Positions 1 to 11,354 of a stretch of DNA of 64,000 bases are shown in pieces (the first letter of the stretch is position 1; every line of letters begins with the position of its first letter). The notes beneath the pieces were generated by a model. That model had not been told where the DNA came from, did not search any database, and worked only from the letters and a program-made list of their open reading frames with translations. Both the position numbers and the translations under genes were made by a program. The stretch is from Azospirillum rugosum (GTDB lineage Bacteria > Pseudomonadota > Alphaproteobacteria > Azospirillales > Azospirillaceae), in contig NZ_JAGINP010000003.1 of NCBI RefSeq assembly GCF_017876155.1, positions 310,001 through 374,000 of the forward strand, written 5' to 3'.

Positions 1-906
1 TTGAAGGACCCGAACCGGCCGACCGGCTCCTTCCTGTTCCTCGGCCCGACCGGCGTCGGCAAGACGGAGCTGGCCAAGTCCCTGGCCGCCTTCCTGTTCG
101 ACGACGAGAACGCGGTCACCCGCGTCGACATGTCGGAGTACATGGAGAAGCACTCCGTCGCCCGCATGATCGGCTCGCCCCCGGGCTACGTCGGCTATGA
201 CGACGGCGGCACTCTGGCCGAGAAGATCCGGCGCCGGCCTTATCAGGTCGTCCTGCTGGACGAGGTCGAGAAGGCGCACCCGGACGTGCTGAACGTCCTG
301 TTGCAGGCGCTCGACGACGGGCGGCTGACCGACGGGCAGGGCCGCACGGCGGACTTCCGCCACGCGATCCTGATCATGACGTCCAACCTGGGGGCGGAGG
401 CTCTGACCGCGCTCGGCGAAGACGACAGCCTGGAGGGCGCGCGGGTGGAGGTGATGGACGCGGTGCGCCGCGCCTTCCGGCCGGAGTTCCTGAACCGGCT
501 GGACGACGTCCTGATCTTCCGCCGGCTGGGGCGCGAGCAGATGGCCCACATCGTGGACATCCAGCTGGCCCGCGTGAACGAGCGTCTGGCGGAACGCGGC
601 CTGTCGCTGACCGCCGACGACGCGGCCCGGCGGCGCCTGGGCGACCTCGGCTGGGATCCGGCCTTCGGGGCCCGTCCGCTGAAGCGCGCGGTGCAGAATC
701 TGGTGGAGGACCCGATCGCCGAGCGCGTCCTGGACGGCGAGGTGGGCGAGCGCGCCACCCTGCACTTGTCGGTGCTGGACGGCCGTTTGGCCCTGGACGG
801 CTCGCCCGTCGAGGAGGACCGCGCCACCGGCTTCAAGGCCCCGGAACGCCCGCAACTGGGCTTCGCCCTGAGCGGAACCGGCGGCCGGAGTGCGGCGGTG
901 CACTAA
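1..906 (+). CDS. clpB: ATP-dependent chaperone ClpB, C-terminal part (5' end outside window)
   Basis: Hsp100 disaggregase that pulls aggregated polypeptides through a hexameric ring with DnaK/DnaJ/GrpE in the cytoplasm. What is visible is the second AAA+ module: Walker A GPTGVGKTE near residue 16, the pore-loop motif GYVGYDDGG near residue 63, Walker B VVLLDEVEKAHPD near residue 83, sensor 1 MTSNLG, arginine-finger region FRPEFLNRLDD, and the D2 small domain with sensor 2 GARPLKRAVQ. The frame is open to base 1 and the TTG there falls where ClpB homologues continue, so it is an internal Leu codon and the gene starts upstream. Roughly the last third of a usual 860-residue ClpB is present, with an ordinary tail. 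ClpA or ClpV are less likely because the linker GSFLFLGPTG and C-terminal region match ClpB. Confidence 0.93.
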   Translation: MKDPNRPTGSFLFLGPTGVGKTELAKSLAAFLFDDENAVTRVDMSEYMEKHSVARMIGSPPGYVGYDDGGTLAEKIRRRPYQVVLLDEVEKAHPDVLNVLLQALDDGRLTDGQGRTADFRHAILIMTSNLGAEALTALGEDDSLEGARVEVMDAVRRAFRPEFLNRLDDVLIFRRLGREQMAHIVDIQLARVNERLAERGLSLTADDAARRRLGDLGWDPAFGARPLKRAVQNLVEDPIAERVLDGEVGERATLHLSVLDGRLALDGSPVEEDRATGFKAPERPQLGFALSGTGGRSAAVH

Positions 907-921
907 GGTGGGGTTTGGGGG

Positions 922-1026
922 TCGCGTTGGGCCCCCACCCTAACCCTCCCCCATCTTCGACGGGGGAGGGGATTATCTCCTCCCCCCGTCGAAGATGGGG
1001 GGAGGTCGGGAGGGGGGCCCAGCGCT
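922..1026. repeat. Intergenic inverted repeat, family A copy 1
   Basis: Two G/C-rich arms (about 923-971 and 975-1025) are near-perfect reverse complements and enclose only a few bases. Each carries the core CATCTTCGACGGGGG or its complement and an outer GCGTTGGGCCCCC block. The element lies between the convergent ends of clpB and tatA. A second copy in the opposite relative orientation is at 11202-11324. It could act as a bidirectional terminator or a REP-like mobile palindrome. Confidence 0.85.
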
Positions 1027-1057
1027 TGGCGCTCGGCCCCCTTCTTTTTCAGCAGAA

Positions 1058-1243
1058 TTACGTCAGCGACTTCGGCTCACCCTGCTTCGCCGCCTCGGCG
1101 TTCTCTTCGTCCTTCATGCCGGACTTGAAGGCCTTCACGCCCTTCGCAAGGTCGCCCATCACGTTCGGCAGCTTGCCCGCTCCGAACAGGAGCAGGACGA
1201 TCAGCAGAACGACCACCCAGTGCATGACGCTGAAGCTACCCAT
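1058..1243 (-). CDS. tatA: Sec-independent translocase subunit TatA (lone gene)
   Basis: Pore-forming or membrane-destabilising subunit of the twin-arginine translocase, which moves folded proteins across the inner membrane. The 61 residues show one N-terminal membrane helix (about residues 7-21), the hallmark FG pair at its end ([10 protein letters not shown]), and an amphipathic helix ([20 protein letters not shown]), followed by a short charged tail. The start is supported by GGAG seven bases before the ATG. The protein is at the short end for the family. No tatB or tatC lies next to it, whereas many alphaproteobacteria have a tatABC cluster, so the partners must be elsewhere. A TatE-like paralogue is a possible alternative name. 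Confidence 0.88.
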   Translation of the reverse strand: MGSFSVMHWVVVLLIVLLLFGAGKLPNVMGDLAKGVKAFKSGMKDEENAEAAKQGEPKSLT

Positions 1244-1378
1244 AACCGTCTCCGATGGACCAAATACGCGGGGCCGAAAGTCGAAACCCGTTTGAGGACC
1301 ACACTAACCGTCCGGCGCTTCCCTAGGCAACCACGACGTGCCCGATAAAAAGAGGTGGCCGCGGACCAGACCGCCCCG

Positions 1379-2245
1379 TCAGGACTCGCTGTCGATCAGG
1401 TCGCCACGGCCGATGCGGCGCAGGGACGCCTCGCGCCGGGCGTCGTCATCGCGGATTTCGTGCAGGGTCTGGATGGTGAAGGACACATGCGCGGAGGCCG
1501 CCGCCCGCGCGGCCTCCGCGTCGCCGGCCAGCACCGCCTCGGCGACCGCCAGATGCTGGGCCAGCAGAAGCTCCCGCACGCCGGAACGCGTGTACAGCCT
1601 CTCCCGGTTGTAGAAGACGTCGTTGCGCAGCATGTCCGACAGGGCGCCCATGATGTGCAGCATCACGAGGTTGTGCGCCGCCTCGTAGATGGCGAAGTGG
1701 AGCTGCGCGTCCACGTCCGCCTCCTCCGCCGGGTCGTCCTGGCCGTGGGCGGACTTCATGCGGTCCGCCAGGCTGCGGATCGCCTCGCGGTCCAGGTCGG
1801 TCGCCCGCTGCGCGGCCAGCCCCGCCGCCTCCGCCTCGATGGCGTTGCGGAACTCCAGGTAATGGAAGGTGGCCTCCGGGTCCGATTGCAGGAGTGCCGC
1901 CAGCGGCCCGGCGATCGGGGCCAGGAACTGCGCGATGTGCGTGCCGTTGCGGCCCGTGACCAGCAGCCCCCGCTCCTCCAGCTTGACCAGCGCGTCGCGC
2001 AGCGACGGGCGCGACACGTCCAGCTTCAGGGCCAGTTCGCGCTCCGGCAGCAGCTTCTCGCCCGGGCGCAGGACGCCCTCCCGGATCAGCGTCTCCAGAT
2101 GGTCCGCGATGGCGTCCGCCAGCTTCGCCGGCTTGATCATTCCCTGGCCGTGCCCTTGGCCTTGTCCCTGCCCCTGATCCTGCATCGCCCCGATTCCCCG
2201 CTTCACCGCGTCCATTAGATATCGCTGCGCTCTAGCCGCGTCCAC
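1379..2245 (-). CDS. lldR: GntR/FadR-family transcriptional regulator, LldR-like
   Basis: Probable lactate-responsive repressor of the divergent lactate genes. An N-terminal winged helix (from about residue 37: KLADAIADHLETLIREGVLR, then LPPERELA-type text LLPERELALKLDVSRPSLRD) is followed by an all-helical FCD ligand domain with the metal-binding pattern seen in DADLHFA-like text (VDAQLHF) and late His residues (AQHLAV, SAHVSF). The start is uncertain: GTG at 2245, ATG at 2215, 2185 and 2140 are all in frame and none has an outstanding ribosome site. A low-complexity [12 protein letters not shown] stretch, encoded by hexamer-like tandem DNA around 2139-2182, sits between the possible starts and is unlikely to be needed for folding. 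Position next to lldP supports the role; PdhR or GlcC-type specificity cannot be excluded from sequence alone. Confidence 0.85.
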   Translation of the reverse strand: MDAARAQRYLMDAVKRGIGAMQDQGQGQGQGHGQGMIKPAKLADAIADHLETLIREGVLRPGEKLLPERELALKLDVSRPSLRDALVKLEERGLLVTGRNGTHIAQFLAPIAGPLAALLQSDPEATFHYLEFRNAIEAEAAGLAAQRATDLDREAIRSLADRMKSAHGQDDPAEEADVDAQLHFAIYEAAHNLVMLHIMGALSDMLRNDVFYNRERLYTRSGVRELLLAQHLAVAEAVLAGDAEAARAAASAHVSFTIQTLHEIRDDDARREASLRRIGRGDLIDSES

Positions 2246-2311
2246 CCCCGGCCCGGCTTCCAGGGGTCAGGACCGTCTGCCGGTGGCAAGAATGCACTCC
2301 CAATGCGACCC

Positions 2312-2393
2312 TTGGGTAAACGAATTTTTCCACATTGCAAACGTGGGCAACACAATGTATCCATCCGCCCATCTTTGGTCAGATTAATTGACC
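2312..2393. promoter_or_regulatory. Candidate LldR operators between lldR and lldP
   Basis: The 312-base divergent spacer holds two related dyads. The downstream one has GGTCA at 2377-2381 and its exact complement TGACC at 2389-2393, separated by seven A/T-rich bases. The upstream one at 2312-2333 starts TTGGGTAAACGAATTTTTCC. Both share the TTGG/GGGT...AATT...CC layout with two sites in front of the D-lactate dehydrogenase gene (4473-4524). This agrees with the short GGT/ACC dyads bound by FadR-type GntR proteins. Binding is inferred, not shown. Confidence 0.55.
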
Positions 2394-2557
2394 GCGCTCG
2401 GACCTGACAAAAACAGCTTTCCACGGGCCAGTGTGCCACAGGCCATTGTGCCGCGAAGGGAAGGCGGAGGCGCGCGCCCTAAAGGCGGCGGGGAACGGGT
2501 CAGCAACAAGGTCGCGCACCAAAGCACTGTACCGAGAATGGCGCATAGGAAGGAAAC

Positions 2558-4255
2558 ATGCAGACCTGGACACAAGTCTACGATCCCGTAGGCAACATCT
2601 GGATTTCGGCGCTGATCGCAGCGCTGCCAATCATCTTCTTCTTCATCGCGCTGACCGTCCTGCGCATGAAGGGGCACGTCGCCGGCACGATCACCGTGGC
2701 GATTTCCTTGGCCGTGGCGATCCTGTTCTACCAGATGCCGGTCGGCATGGCGTTGATGTCGGCGGTCTACGGTTTCCTGTACGGCCTGTGGCCGATCGCC
2801 TGGATCATCGTGGCGGCCGTGTTCCTCTACAAGATCACGGTGAAGACCGGCCAGTTCGAGATCATCCGCTCGTCGGTCGTCTCGATCACCGAGGACCAGC
2901 GGCTCCAGATGCTGATGGTCGGCTTCTCCTTCGGCGCCTTCCTGGAAGGGGCTGCGGGCTTCGGCGCGCCGGTCGCCATCACCGCGGCGCTGCTGGTCGG
3001 CCTGGGCTTCAACCCGCTCTACGCCGCCGGCCTCTGCCTGATCGCCAACACCGCCCCGGTGGCCTTCGGCGCCATGGGCATTCCGATCATCGTCGCCGGC
3101 CAGGTGACGGGCCTCGACCCCTTCCGCATCGGCGCCATGGCCGGCCGCCAGCTGCCGCTGCTCTCGGTCTTCGTCCCCTTCTGGATCATCATGATCATGG
3201 ACGGCTGGAAGGGCATCCGCGAGACCTGGCCGGCCATCCTGGTCGCCGGCGGCAGCTTCGCCGTCACCCAGTACCTGACCGCCAACTTCATCGGGCCGGA
3301 GCTGCCGGACATCACCTCCGCGCTGGTCAGCCTGGTCAGCATCACCGTCTTCCTGAAGCTGTGGAAGCCGAAGGCCGTCTTCCGCTTCGCCCACTCGCCG
3401 CTCGCCACTGCCCCGATCGGCCCGGTGCCGCAGTCGGTCGGCGCCATGGCGGTGCGTGACGCCGGCATCCAGCCGACCTACACCGCCGGCCAGATCGTCA
3501 AGGCGTGGATGCCCTTCCTGATCCTGACCGTGGTCGTCACGATCTGGAGCCTGAAGCCCTTCAAGGCCCTGTTCGCCAAGGGCGGCGCGCTGGCCGACAC
3601 GGTGCTGTACTTCCCGATGGCCGGGCTGGACAAGCTGGTGCTGAAGGCCGCCCCGATCGTCGCCTCGCCGAAGCCGATCGAGGCCGTCTACAAGCTCGAC
3701 CTGCTGTCGGCCACCGGCACGGCCATCCTGATCTCCGCGATCATCACCATGATCATGCTGCGGATGAGCCCGGCCGACGGCGTGAAGACCTTCGGCGAAA
3801 CGCTGAACGAGCTGAAGCGCCCGATCTACTCCATCGGCATGGTGCTGGCCTTCGCCTTCATCGCCAACTTCTCGGGCCTGTCCTCCACGCTGGCGCTTCT
3901 GCTGGCCGGCACGGGCGCGCTGTTCCCGTTCTTCTCGCCGATCCTCGGCTGGCTGGGCGTGTTCCTGACCGGGTCCGACACGTCGAGCAACGCGCTGTTC
4001 TGCGGCCTCCAGGCCACCACGGCGCAGCAGATCGGGGCGTCGGACGTGCTGATGGTCGCGGCCAACACGACGGGCGGCGTCACCGGCAAGATGATCTCCC
4101 CGCAGTCCATCGCCGTGGCCTGCGCCGCGGTCGGCCTGGTCGGCCGGGAGTCGGAGCTGTTCCGCTTCACCGTGAAGCACAGCCTGTTCTTCGTGGCGAT
4201 CATCGGCGTCATGACGATGATCCAGAACTACATCCTGCCCTGGATGATCCCGTAA
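2558..4255 (+). CDS. lldP: L-lactate permease, LctP family
   Basis: Inner-membrane proton symporter for lactate (family members also take glycolate). The 565 residues are almost entirely hydrophobic, consistent with 12 or more membrane helices, and carry the family text [17 protein letters not shown] near residue 128, [17 protein letters not shown] near residue 160, and the C-terminal [17 protein letters not shown] and [14 protein letters not shown] near residues 470-525. Length and both ends match LldP/GlcA proteins. The start is set by a strong AGGAAGGAAAC directly before ATG. It is transcribed away from lldR and upstream of the dehydrogenase and lutABC genes, so it is the uptake step of the same pathway. 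A 397-base gap separates it from the dehydrogenase, with its own candidate operators. Confidence 0.95.
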   Translation: MQTWTQVYDPVGNIWISALIAALPIIFFFIALTVLRMKGHVAGTITVAISLAVAILFYQMPVGMALMSAVYGFLYGLWPIAWIIVAAVFLYKITVKTGQFEIIRSSVVSITEDQRLQMLMVGFSFGAFLEGAAGFGAPVAITAALLVGLGFNPLYAAGLCLIANTAPVAFGAMGIPIIVAGQVTGLDPFRIGAMAGRQLPLLSVFVPFWIIMIMDGWKGIRETWPAILVAGGSFAVTQYLTANFIGPELPDITSALVSLVSITVFLKLWKPKAVFRFAHSPLATAPIGPVPQSVGAMAVRDAGIQPTYTAGQIVKAWMPFLILTVVVTIWSLKPFKALFAKGGALADTVLYFPMAGLDKLVLKAAPIVASPKPIEAVYKLDLLSATGTAILISAIITMIMLRMSPADGVKTFGETLNELKRPIYSIGMVLAFAFIANFSGLSSTLALLLAGTGALFPFFSPILGWLGVFLTGSDTSSNALFCGLQATTAQQIGASDVLMVAANTTGGVTGKMISPQSIAVACAAVGLVGRESELFRFTVKHSLFFVAIIGVMTMIQNYILPWMIP

Positions 4256-4285
4256 GGCGGTCCGGGAGCGTCTTTCCCAACGGTG

Positions 4286-4421
4286 CGAAGCCCTTCTCCC
4301 CTTGTGGGAGAAGGGTTGGGATGAGGGGTCATTACGCCCGGGAGGGCGGAGAAAATTGCTTTCCGGCATGCGCCGGCCGCCACCCTCACCCCAACCCCTC
4401 TCCCATCAAGGGAGAGGGGCT
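4286..4421. repeat. Intergenic inverted repeat, family B
   Basis: Left arm about 4290-4327 (CCCTTCTCCC...GGGTTGGGATGAGGG) and right arm 4383-4419 (CCCTCACCCCAACCCCTCTC...) are imperfect reverse complements, and each arm also contains its own small hairpin. It lies 30 bases after the lldP stop, upstream of the operators of the next gene, and may end or attenuate lldP transcription. Confidence 0.8.
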
Positions 4422-4472
4422 CCAGGCCCAGTGAAAAGGTCCCGACGCGCTTTGCCATTCCCGATGCGCTGC

Positions 4473-4524
4473 TTGGTCAACTAATTTTCCCATTGCAGCG
4501 CTCGGGTAAATCGATTATCCGACA
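4473..4524. promoter_or_regulatory. Candidate LldR operators upstream of the D-lactate dehydrogenase gene
   Basis: Two dyads sit 30 bases apart. One starts at 4473 (TTGGTCAACTAATTTTCCCA) and is followed by CATTGCA, the same context as the 2312 site in the lldP promoter. The other at 4502-4522 begins TCGGGTAAATCGATTATCCG and is a near-palindrome around CGATT. The A/T-rich cores also suit a promoter. The assignment rests on similarity between the two lactate promoters. Confidence 0.5.
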
Positions 4525-4652
4525 AACAGTCCGCGGCACAGAAGAAGCCCGTCCTAACGGCGGCTGAAAGAACGAACGCCCGGACCCGAGCAACCCGACC
4601 GGCGAGCGGAGGAGTCGCCGACCGGTCCCAGCCCCCGGAGGCCCCGAGAATC

Positions 4653-7523
<2,871 letters not shown>

Positions 7524-7540
7524 GCGGGATGGGAGGAAAG

Positions 7541-8341
7541 ATGAGCACCGACGGCACCACCGTCCCGTTTTCAGGCGTCCCGTTTTCAGGCGTCTCGTTT
7601 TCGGGCAGCCGCCCCGACAGCGTCTACTATTTCGGCACCTGCCTGGTGGACCTGTTCTACCCCGAGGCCGGCATGGCCGGCATCGACCTGCTGAAGGCGC
7701 AGGGCCTGCGCGTGGTCTTCCCGCAGGGGCAGAGCTGCTGCGGCCAGCCCGCCTACAACTCCGGCTACCGGGAGGAGGCGCTGAAGGTCGCACGCGCGCA
7801 GCTGGACTATTTCCCCGGCGACTGGCCCATCGTCGTGCCGTCGGGCTCCTGCGCCGGCATGATGAAGAAGCACTGGCCCGACCTGTTCAAGGGCGAGCCC
7901 GACGAGGCCCGCGCCAAACAGGTGGCGTCGCGCGTCTGGGAGCTGACCCAGTTCCTCGTCCAGGTCCTGAACGTCAAGTTCGAGGACCAGGGTCCGCCGG
8001 TGAAGATCACCTGGCACGCCTCCTGCCACGCGCAGCGCGAGATGGGCGTGGTGGAGGAACCCAAGGCCCTGCTGCGCCAGCTCGCCAACGTCGAACTGGT
8101 CGAGCTTCAGCGCGAACGTGAATGCTGCGGCTTCGGCGGCACCTTCTCCGTCCGCCACCCGGAGATCTCCGCCGCCATGGTCGGCGACAAGGTCGCGGAC
8201 ATCGAGAACACCGGGGCCAAGGCCGTGGTGTCCGGCGACTGCGGCTGCCTGATGAACATCTCCGGCGCGCTGGAAGGCGGAAAGAAGCCGGTCCGCGGCG
8301 TCCACATCGCCCAGTTCCTGAAGGAGCGCACCCATGGGTGA
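7541..8341 (+). CDS. lutA: L-lactate utilisation protein LutA (CCG-domain Fe-S protein)
   Basis: Part of the LutABC complex that oxidises L-lactate to pyruvate in the cytoplasm, where LutA resembles the heterodisulfide-reductase/GlcF cysteine-rich subunit. Two CCG motifs are visible: SCCGQPAYNSG near residue 67 and ECCGFGGTFSVRHPEIS near residue 195, with CHASCHAQREMG between them and a late GDCGC. ATG at 7541 is chosen over the in-frame ATG at 7529 because GGGAGGAAAG stands directly before it. The N-terminus carries three in-frame copies of a 15-base unit (7562-7606, encoding VPFSG, VPFSG, VSFSG) that has no counterpart in usual LutA and looks like a minisatellite expansion. It starts 17 bases after the dehydrogenase stop and overlaps lutB by 8 bases. 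Confidence 0.93.
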   Translation: MSTDGTTVPFSGVPFSGVSFSGSRPDSVYYFGTCLVDLFYPEAGMAGIDLLKAQGLRVVFPQGQSCCGQPAYNSGYREEALKVARAQLDYFPGDWPIVVPSGSCAGMMKKHWPDLFKGEPDEARAKQVASRVWELTQFLVQVLNVKFEDQGPPVKITWHASCHAQREMGVVEEPKALLRQLANVELVELQRERECCGFGGTFSVRHPEISAAMVGDKVADIENTGAKAVVSGDCGCLMNISGALEGGKKPVRGVHIAQFLKERTHG

Positions 8342-9758
8342 GACGAGTGTGAACTTCGCCAAGGCGTCCACGACAGCGCTCCAGGACCCGCAGCTGCGCG
8401 CCAACTTCCGCCGCGCCATGGACGGGCTGATGTCCAAGCGCGCCGTGCAGTTCGCCGATTCCAAGGAGTGGAACGCGGTCCGCGCGCTCGGCGCCTCGGT
8501 CCGCCTGCGCGCCTTGTCCAAGCTGCCGGAGCTGTTGGAAAAGCTGGAAGCCAACTGCACCCGCAACGGCATCCAGGTCCACTGGGCCTCCACCACCGAC
8601 GAGGCCAACGCCATCGTCCTGTCCATCATGCAGCGCGTGAACGCGAAGCTGGTGGTCAAGGGCAAGTCGATGGTGTCGGAGGAGATGCACCTCAACGCTT
8701 TCCTGGAACAGCACGGCATCGAAAGCCTGGAAAGCGACCTCGGCGAATACATCGTGCAGCTTGATGAGGCGATGCCCTCGCACATCATCATGCCGGCGAT
8801 CCACATGAACACCAAGCAGATCGCCCACCTTTTCAAGCAGAAGATCAAGGAGGCGGAGTATACGGAGGACGTCGCCCAGCTGACCGACCTCGCCCGCCGC
8901 GTCCTGCGCAAGAAGTTCGCGACCGCCGACGTCGGCATCTCCGGCGTCAACATGGCGGTGGCGGAGACCGGCACGCTCTGCCTCGTCGAGAACGAGGGCA
9001 ACGGGCGCATGAGCACCACCGTGCCGCCCGTCCACATCGCCGTCATGGGCCTGGAAAAGGTCGTGGAGAAGCTGGAGGACGTGCCGCCGGTCATCAGCCT
9101 GCTGACCCGCTCCGCCACCGCCCAGCCGATCACCACCTACGTCAACATGATCTCCAGCCCCCGCAAGGAGGGGGAGAAGGACGGCCCGCGCGAGATCCAC
9201 TTGGTGATCCTCGACAACGGCCGGTCCAGCATCTACGCCGACGAGGAGCTGCGCAACACGCTGCGCTGCATCCGCTGCGGCGCCTGCATGAACCACTGCC
9301 CGGTCTACACCAAGGTCGGCGGCCACGCCTACGAGGCGCCCTACCCCGGCCCGATCGGCTCGATCCTGGTGCCGCAGATGGAGGGGCTGGCCAAGCGGGG
9401 CGAGCTGCCGCACGCCTGCACCATGTGCAACGCCTGCGTCGAGATCTGCCCGGTGAAGATCCCCATCGTGGAGATCATGGGCCGCCTGCGCGCGGAGGCC
9501 GTCCACCCCGGCGACAGCGTGAAGGGTGCAGGCTCCCGCGCCAGCAAGGCGGAGGCGATGGTGTGGAAGGGATGGTCGATGACCTACGCCTCCCCGCTCG
9601 CCTACCGTTTCGCGACGGGGCTGCTGGCGAAGCTGGGCAACGCGGCCCCAACCTCGCTGCCGCTGTTGAAGGAGTGGACGAACGTGCGGGCCAAGCCGCG
9701 CTTCGCCTCCCGCACGCTCCACGACCTCGCCCGCGAGAAGGGGATCCCCGATGTCTGA
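8334..9758 (+). CDS. lutB: L-lactate utilisation iron-sulfur protein LutB
   Basis: Ferredoxin-like electron-transfer subunit of LutABC. The 474 residues contain the LUD domain (about 70-300, with VVKGKSMVSEEMHLN and NMAVAETGTLCLVENEGNGR) and two 4Fe-4S motifs, CIRCGACMNHCPVY from residue 312 and CTMCNACVEICPVKIP from residue 362, plus a C-terminal extension (FASRTLHDLAREKG). Length is normal for LutB. Both ends overlap neighbours by 8 bases (lutA and lutC), which indicates translational coupling and balanced subunit production. Confidence 0.95.
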   Translation: MGETSVNFAKASTTALQDPQLRANFRRAMDGLMSKRAVQFADSKEWNAVRALGASVRLRALSKLPELLEKLEANCTRNGIQVHWASTTDEANAIVLSIMQRVNAKLVVKGKSMVSEEMHLNAFLEQHGIESLESDLGEYIVQLDEAMPSHIIMPAIHMNTKQIAHLFKQKIKEAEYTEDVAQLTDLARRVLRKKFATADVGISGVNMAVAETGTLCLVENEGNGRMSTTVPPVHIAVMGLEKVVEKLEDVPPVISLLTRSATAQPITTYVNMISSPRKEGEKDGPREIHLVILDNGRSSIYADEELRNTLRCIRCGACMNHCPVYTKVGGHAYEAPYPGPIGSILVPQMEGLAKRGELPHACTMCNACVEICPVKIPIVEIMGRLRAEAVHPGDSVKGAGSRASKAEAMVWKGWSMTYASPLAYRFATGLLAKLGNAAPTSLPLLKEWTNVRAKPRFASRTLHDLAREKGIPDV

Positions 9759-10425
9759 GGCCCGTCCCACCGACTCCCGGAACGCCATCCTGGGCAAGCT
9801 GCGCGCCGGCCGCGACGCGCACCCGCTGACCCCGCCGGAGTCCGACTTCACGGTCCTGCGCGACAAGCGCTGGGCCCCGTCCGAGCGCCTGGACCGCATC
9901 AAGACCATGATGGAGGCGGTCCACACGGAGTTCCTGGAGACGACGGAGGCCGACTGGCCCACCGCTGTGCAGGACTTCCTGAAGGCGCAGGGTACCCGAA
10001 CGCTGCTGTACGGCACCGCGACGGAGGCCGGGCAACGGCTTGCCGCCTCCTGGACGGAAGGTGGTCCGGAGCTGGTGCCCTACGACGGCCCGGTGGAGAC
10101 CTTCAAGGAACGGCTGTTCGACGGCATCGACGCCGGCATCACCACGACGCTGGGCGCCATCGCCGACACCGGCAGCCTGATCGTCTGGCCGACGCCGGAG
10201 GAGCCGCGGCTGATGTCGCTGGTGCCGCACATGCACCTGGCGCTGCTGCGCGCCGACCAGCTGTACGACACCTTCTGGCAGGCGATGACCGAGAACCGCT
10301 GGGCCGACGGCATGCCGACCAACGCCTTGCTGATCTCCGGCCCGTCGAAAACCGCCGACATCGAGCAGACGCTCGCCTACGGCGTGCACGGCCCGAAGCG
10401 GCTGGTGGTCGTGGTCATCCGGTAG
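9751..10425 (+). CDS. lutC: L-lactate utilisation protein LutC (LUD domain)
   Basis: Third subunit of LutABC. The 224 residues are a single LUD domain with the characteristic TTTLGAIADTGSLIVWPTPE-type segment near residues 131-150, the VPHMHLALLRADQ stretch, and the C-terminal LISGPSKTADIEQTLAYGVH, which marks the family's phosphate/nucleotide-like site. It overlaps lutB by 8 bases and is followed after 8 bases by a dehydrogenase gene on the same transcript. Its role next to LutA and LutB is established for Bacillus-type operons; the precise biochemical step carried by LutC is less well known. Confidence 0.94.
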   Translation: MSEARPTDSRNAILGKLRAGRDAHPLTPPESDFTVLRDKRWAPSERLDRIKTMMEAVHTEFLETTEADWPTAVQDFLKAQGTRTLLYGTATEAGQRLAASWTEGGPELVPYDGPVETFKERLFDGIDAGITTTLGAIADTGSLIVWPTPEEPRLMSLVPHMHLALLRADQLYDTFWQAMTENRWADGMPTNALLISGPSKTADIEQTLAYGVHGPKRLVVVVIR

Positions 10426-10433
10426 GGAGGCGC

Positions 10434-11189
10434 ATGGAAAGCGGTTTCGCGGGACTGACGGGCTTCGACCATCCCGTCCGCGCCGTCGTGATCGGGGCCG
10501 GCGGCGGCATCGGCTCCGCCGTCACCCGGCTGTTGCTCGCCGACCCGGGCGTGGCGGAGGTGCTGGCCTTCGCCCGCCGGCCGCTCGACCCTGCCTCCGC
10601 CCTGGGCCCGAAGCTTCGCCCCGGCATCCTGGATGTAACCGACGAGGACAGCATCGCGCGGGCGGCGGAGGCCGCGGGCTCCGTGGACCTCGTGTTCGTC
10701 GCCACCGGCCTCCTGCACGGCGACGGCGTCCAGCCGGAGAAGAGCTGGCGGTCGCTTGATCCACAAGCCATGGCCACGCTGTTCCAGGTGAACGCCATCG
10801 GCCCGGCGCTGGTCGCCAAGCATTTCCTGGCCCGCCTGCCGCGCCGCGGCCGGTCGGTCTTCGCGGCCATCTCCGCCAAGGTCGGCAGCATCGGGGACAA
10901 CCGGCTCGGCGGCTGGTACGGCTACCGCGCCGCCAAGGCCGCGCTGAACCAGATCATCCGCACGGCGTCCATCGAACTGGCCCGCACCCGCCCCGACGCG
11001 CTGTGCGTGGCGCTGCATCCCGGCACGGTGGACACGGGCCTGTCCAAACCCTTCCAGGCCGGCGTCGCCGACGGCAAGCTGTTCCCGCCCGAGATCTCCG
11101 CCGCGCATCTGCTGACGGTCCTCAACGGCCTGACCCCCGCCGACAGCGGCGGCCTCTTCGCCTGGAACGGCGAGCGGCTGCCGTATTGA
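10434..11189 (+). CDS. Short-chain dehydrogenase/reductase, CsgA/C-factor-like
   Basis: NAD(P)-dependent oxidoreductase of unknown substrate. The 251 residues show the Rossmann glycine motif VIGAGGGIGSA near residue 20, an NxxG-like segment (VNAIGPALVAKHFL near 116), the catalytic Ser region (AAISAKVGSIGDN) and YxxxK (YRAAK near 164-168), then the post-catalytic HPGTVDTGLSKPF loop typical of the C-factor subgroup. The ATG follows GGGAGGCGC and lies 8 bases after the lutC stop, so it is very likely cotranscribed with the lactate genes. This gene is not a standard member of lut operons; a link to pyruvate/lactate redox balance is only inference. Confidence 0.88.
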   Translation: MESGFAGLTGFDHPVRAVVIGAGGGIGSAVTRLLLADPGVAEVLAFARRPLDPASALGPKLRPGILDVTDEDSIARAAEAAGSVDLVFVATGLLHGDGVQPEKSWRSLDPQAMATLFQVNAIGPALVAKHFLARLPRRGRSVFAAISAKVGSIGDNRLGGWYGYRAAKAALNQIIRTASIELARTRPDALCVALHPGTVDTGLSKPFQAGVADGKLFPPEISAAHLLTVLNGLTPADSGGLFAWNGERLPY

Positions 11190-11201
11190 GGTTGGAGTGT
11201 T

Positions 11202-11324
11202 GGTGGGTGGCTGCGCTGGGCCCCCCTCCCAGCCTCCCCCCATCTTCGACGGGGGGAGGAGCAGTCCCCTCCCCCGCGAAGTGGGGGAGGGTTAGGGTGG
11301 GGGCCCAACGCGACCACCCACCCC
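11202..11324. repeat. Intergenic inverted repeat, family A copy 2
   Basis: Arms of about 55 bases (11203-11259 and 11266-11322) pair around a very short loop. The left arm carries CATCTTCGACGGGGG; the right arm ends GGGGGCCCAACGCGACCACC and is the exact complement of the left arm of the 922-1026 copy over more than 20 bases. It lies between the convergent dehydrogenase and HEAGH-protein genes. Confidence 0.85.
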
Positions 11325-11354
11325 ACCTATAAAAGCCCTACAAAAGCCCCCCGC

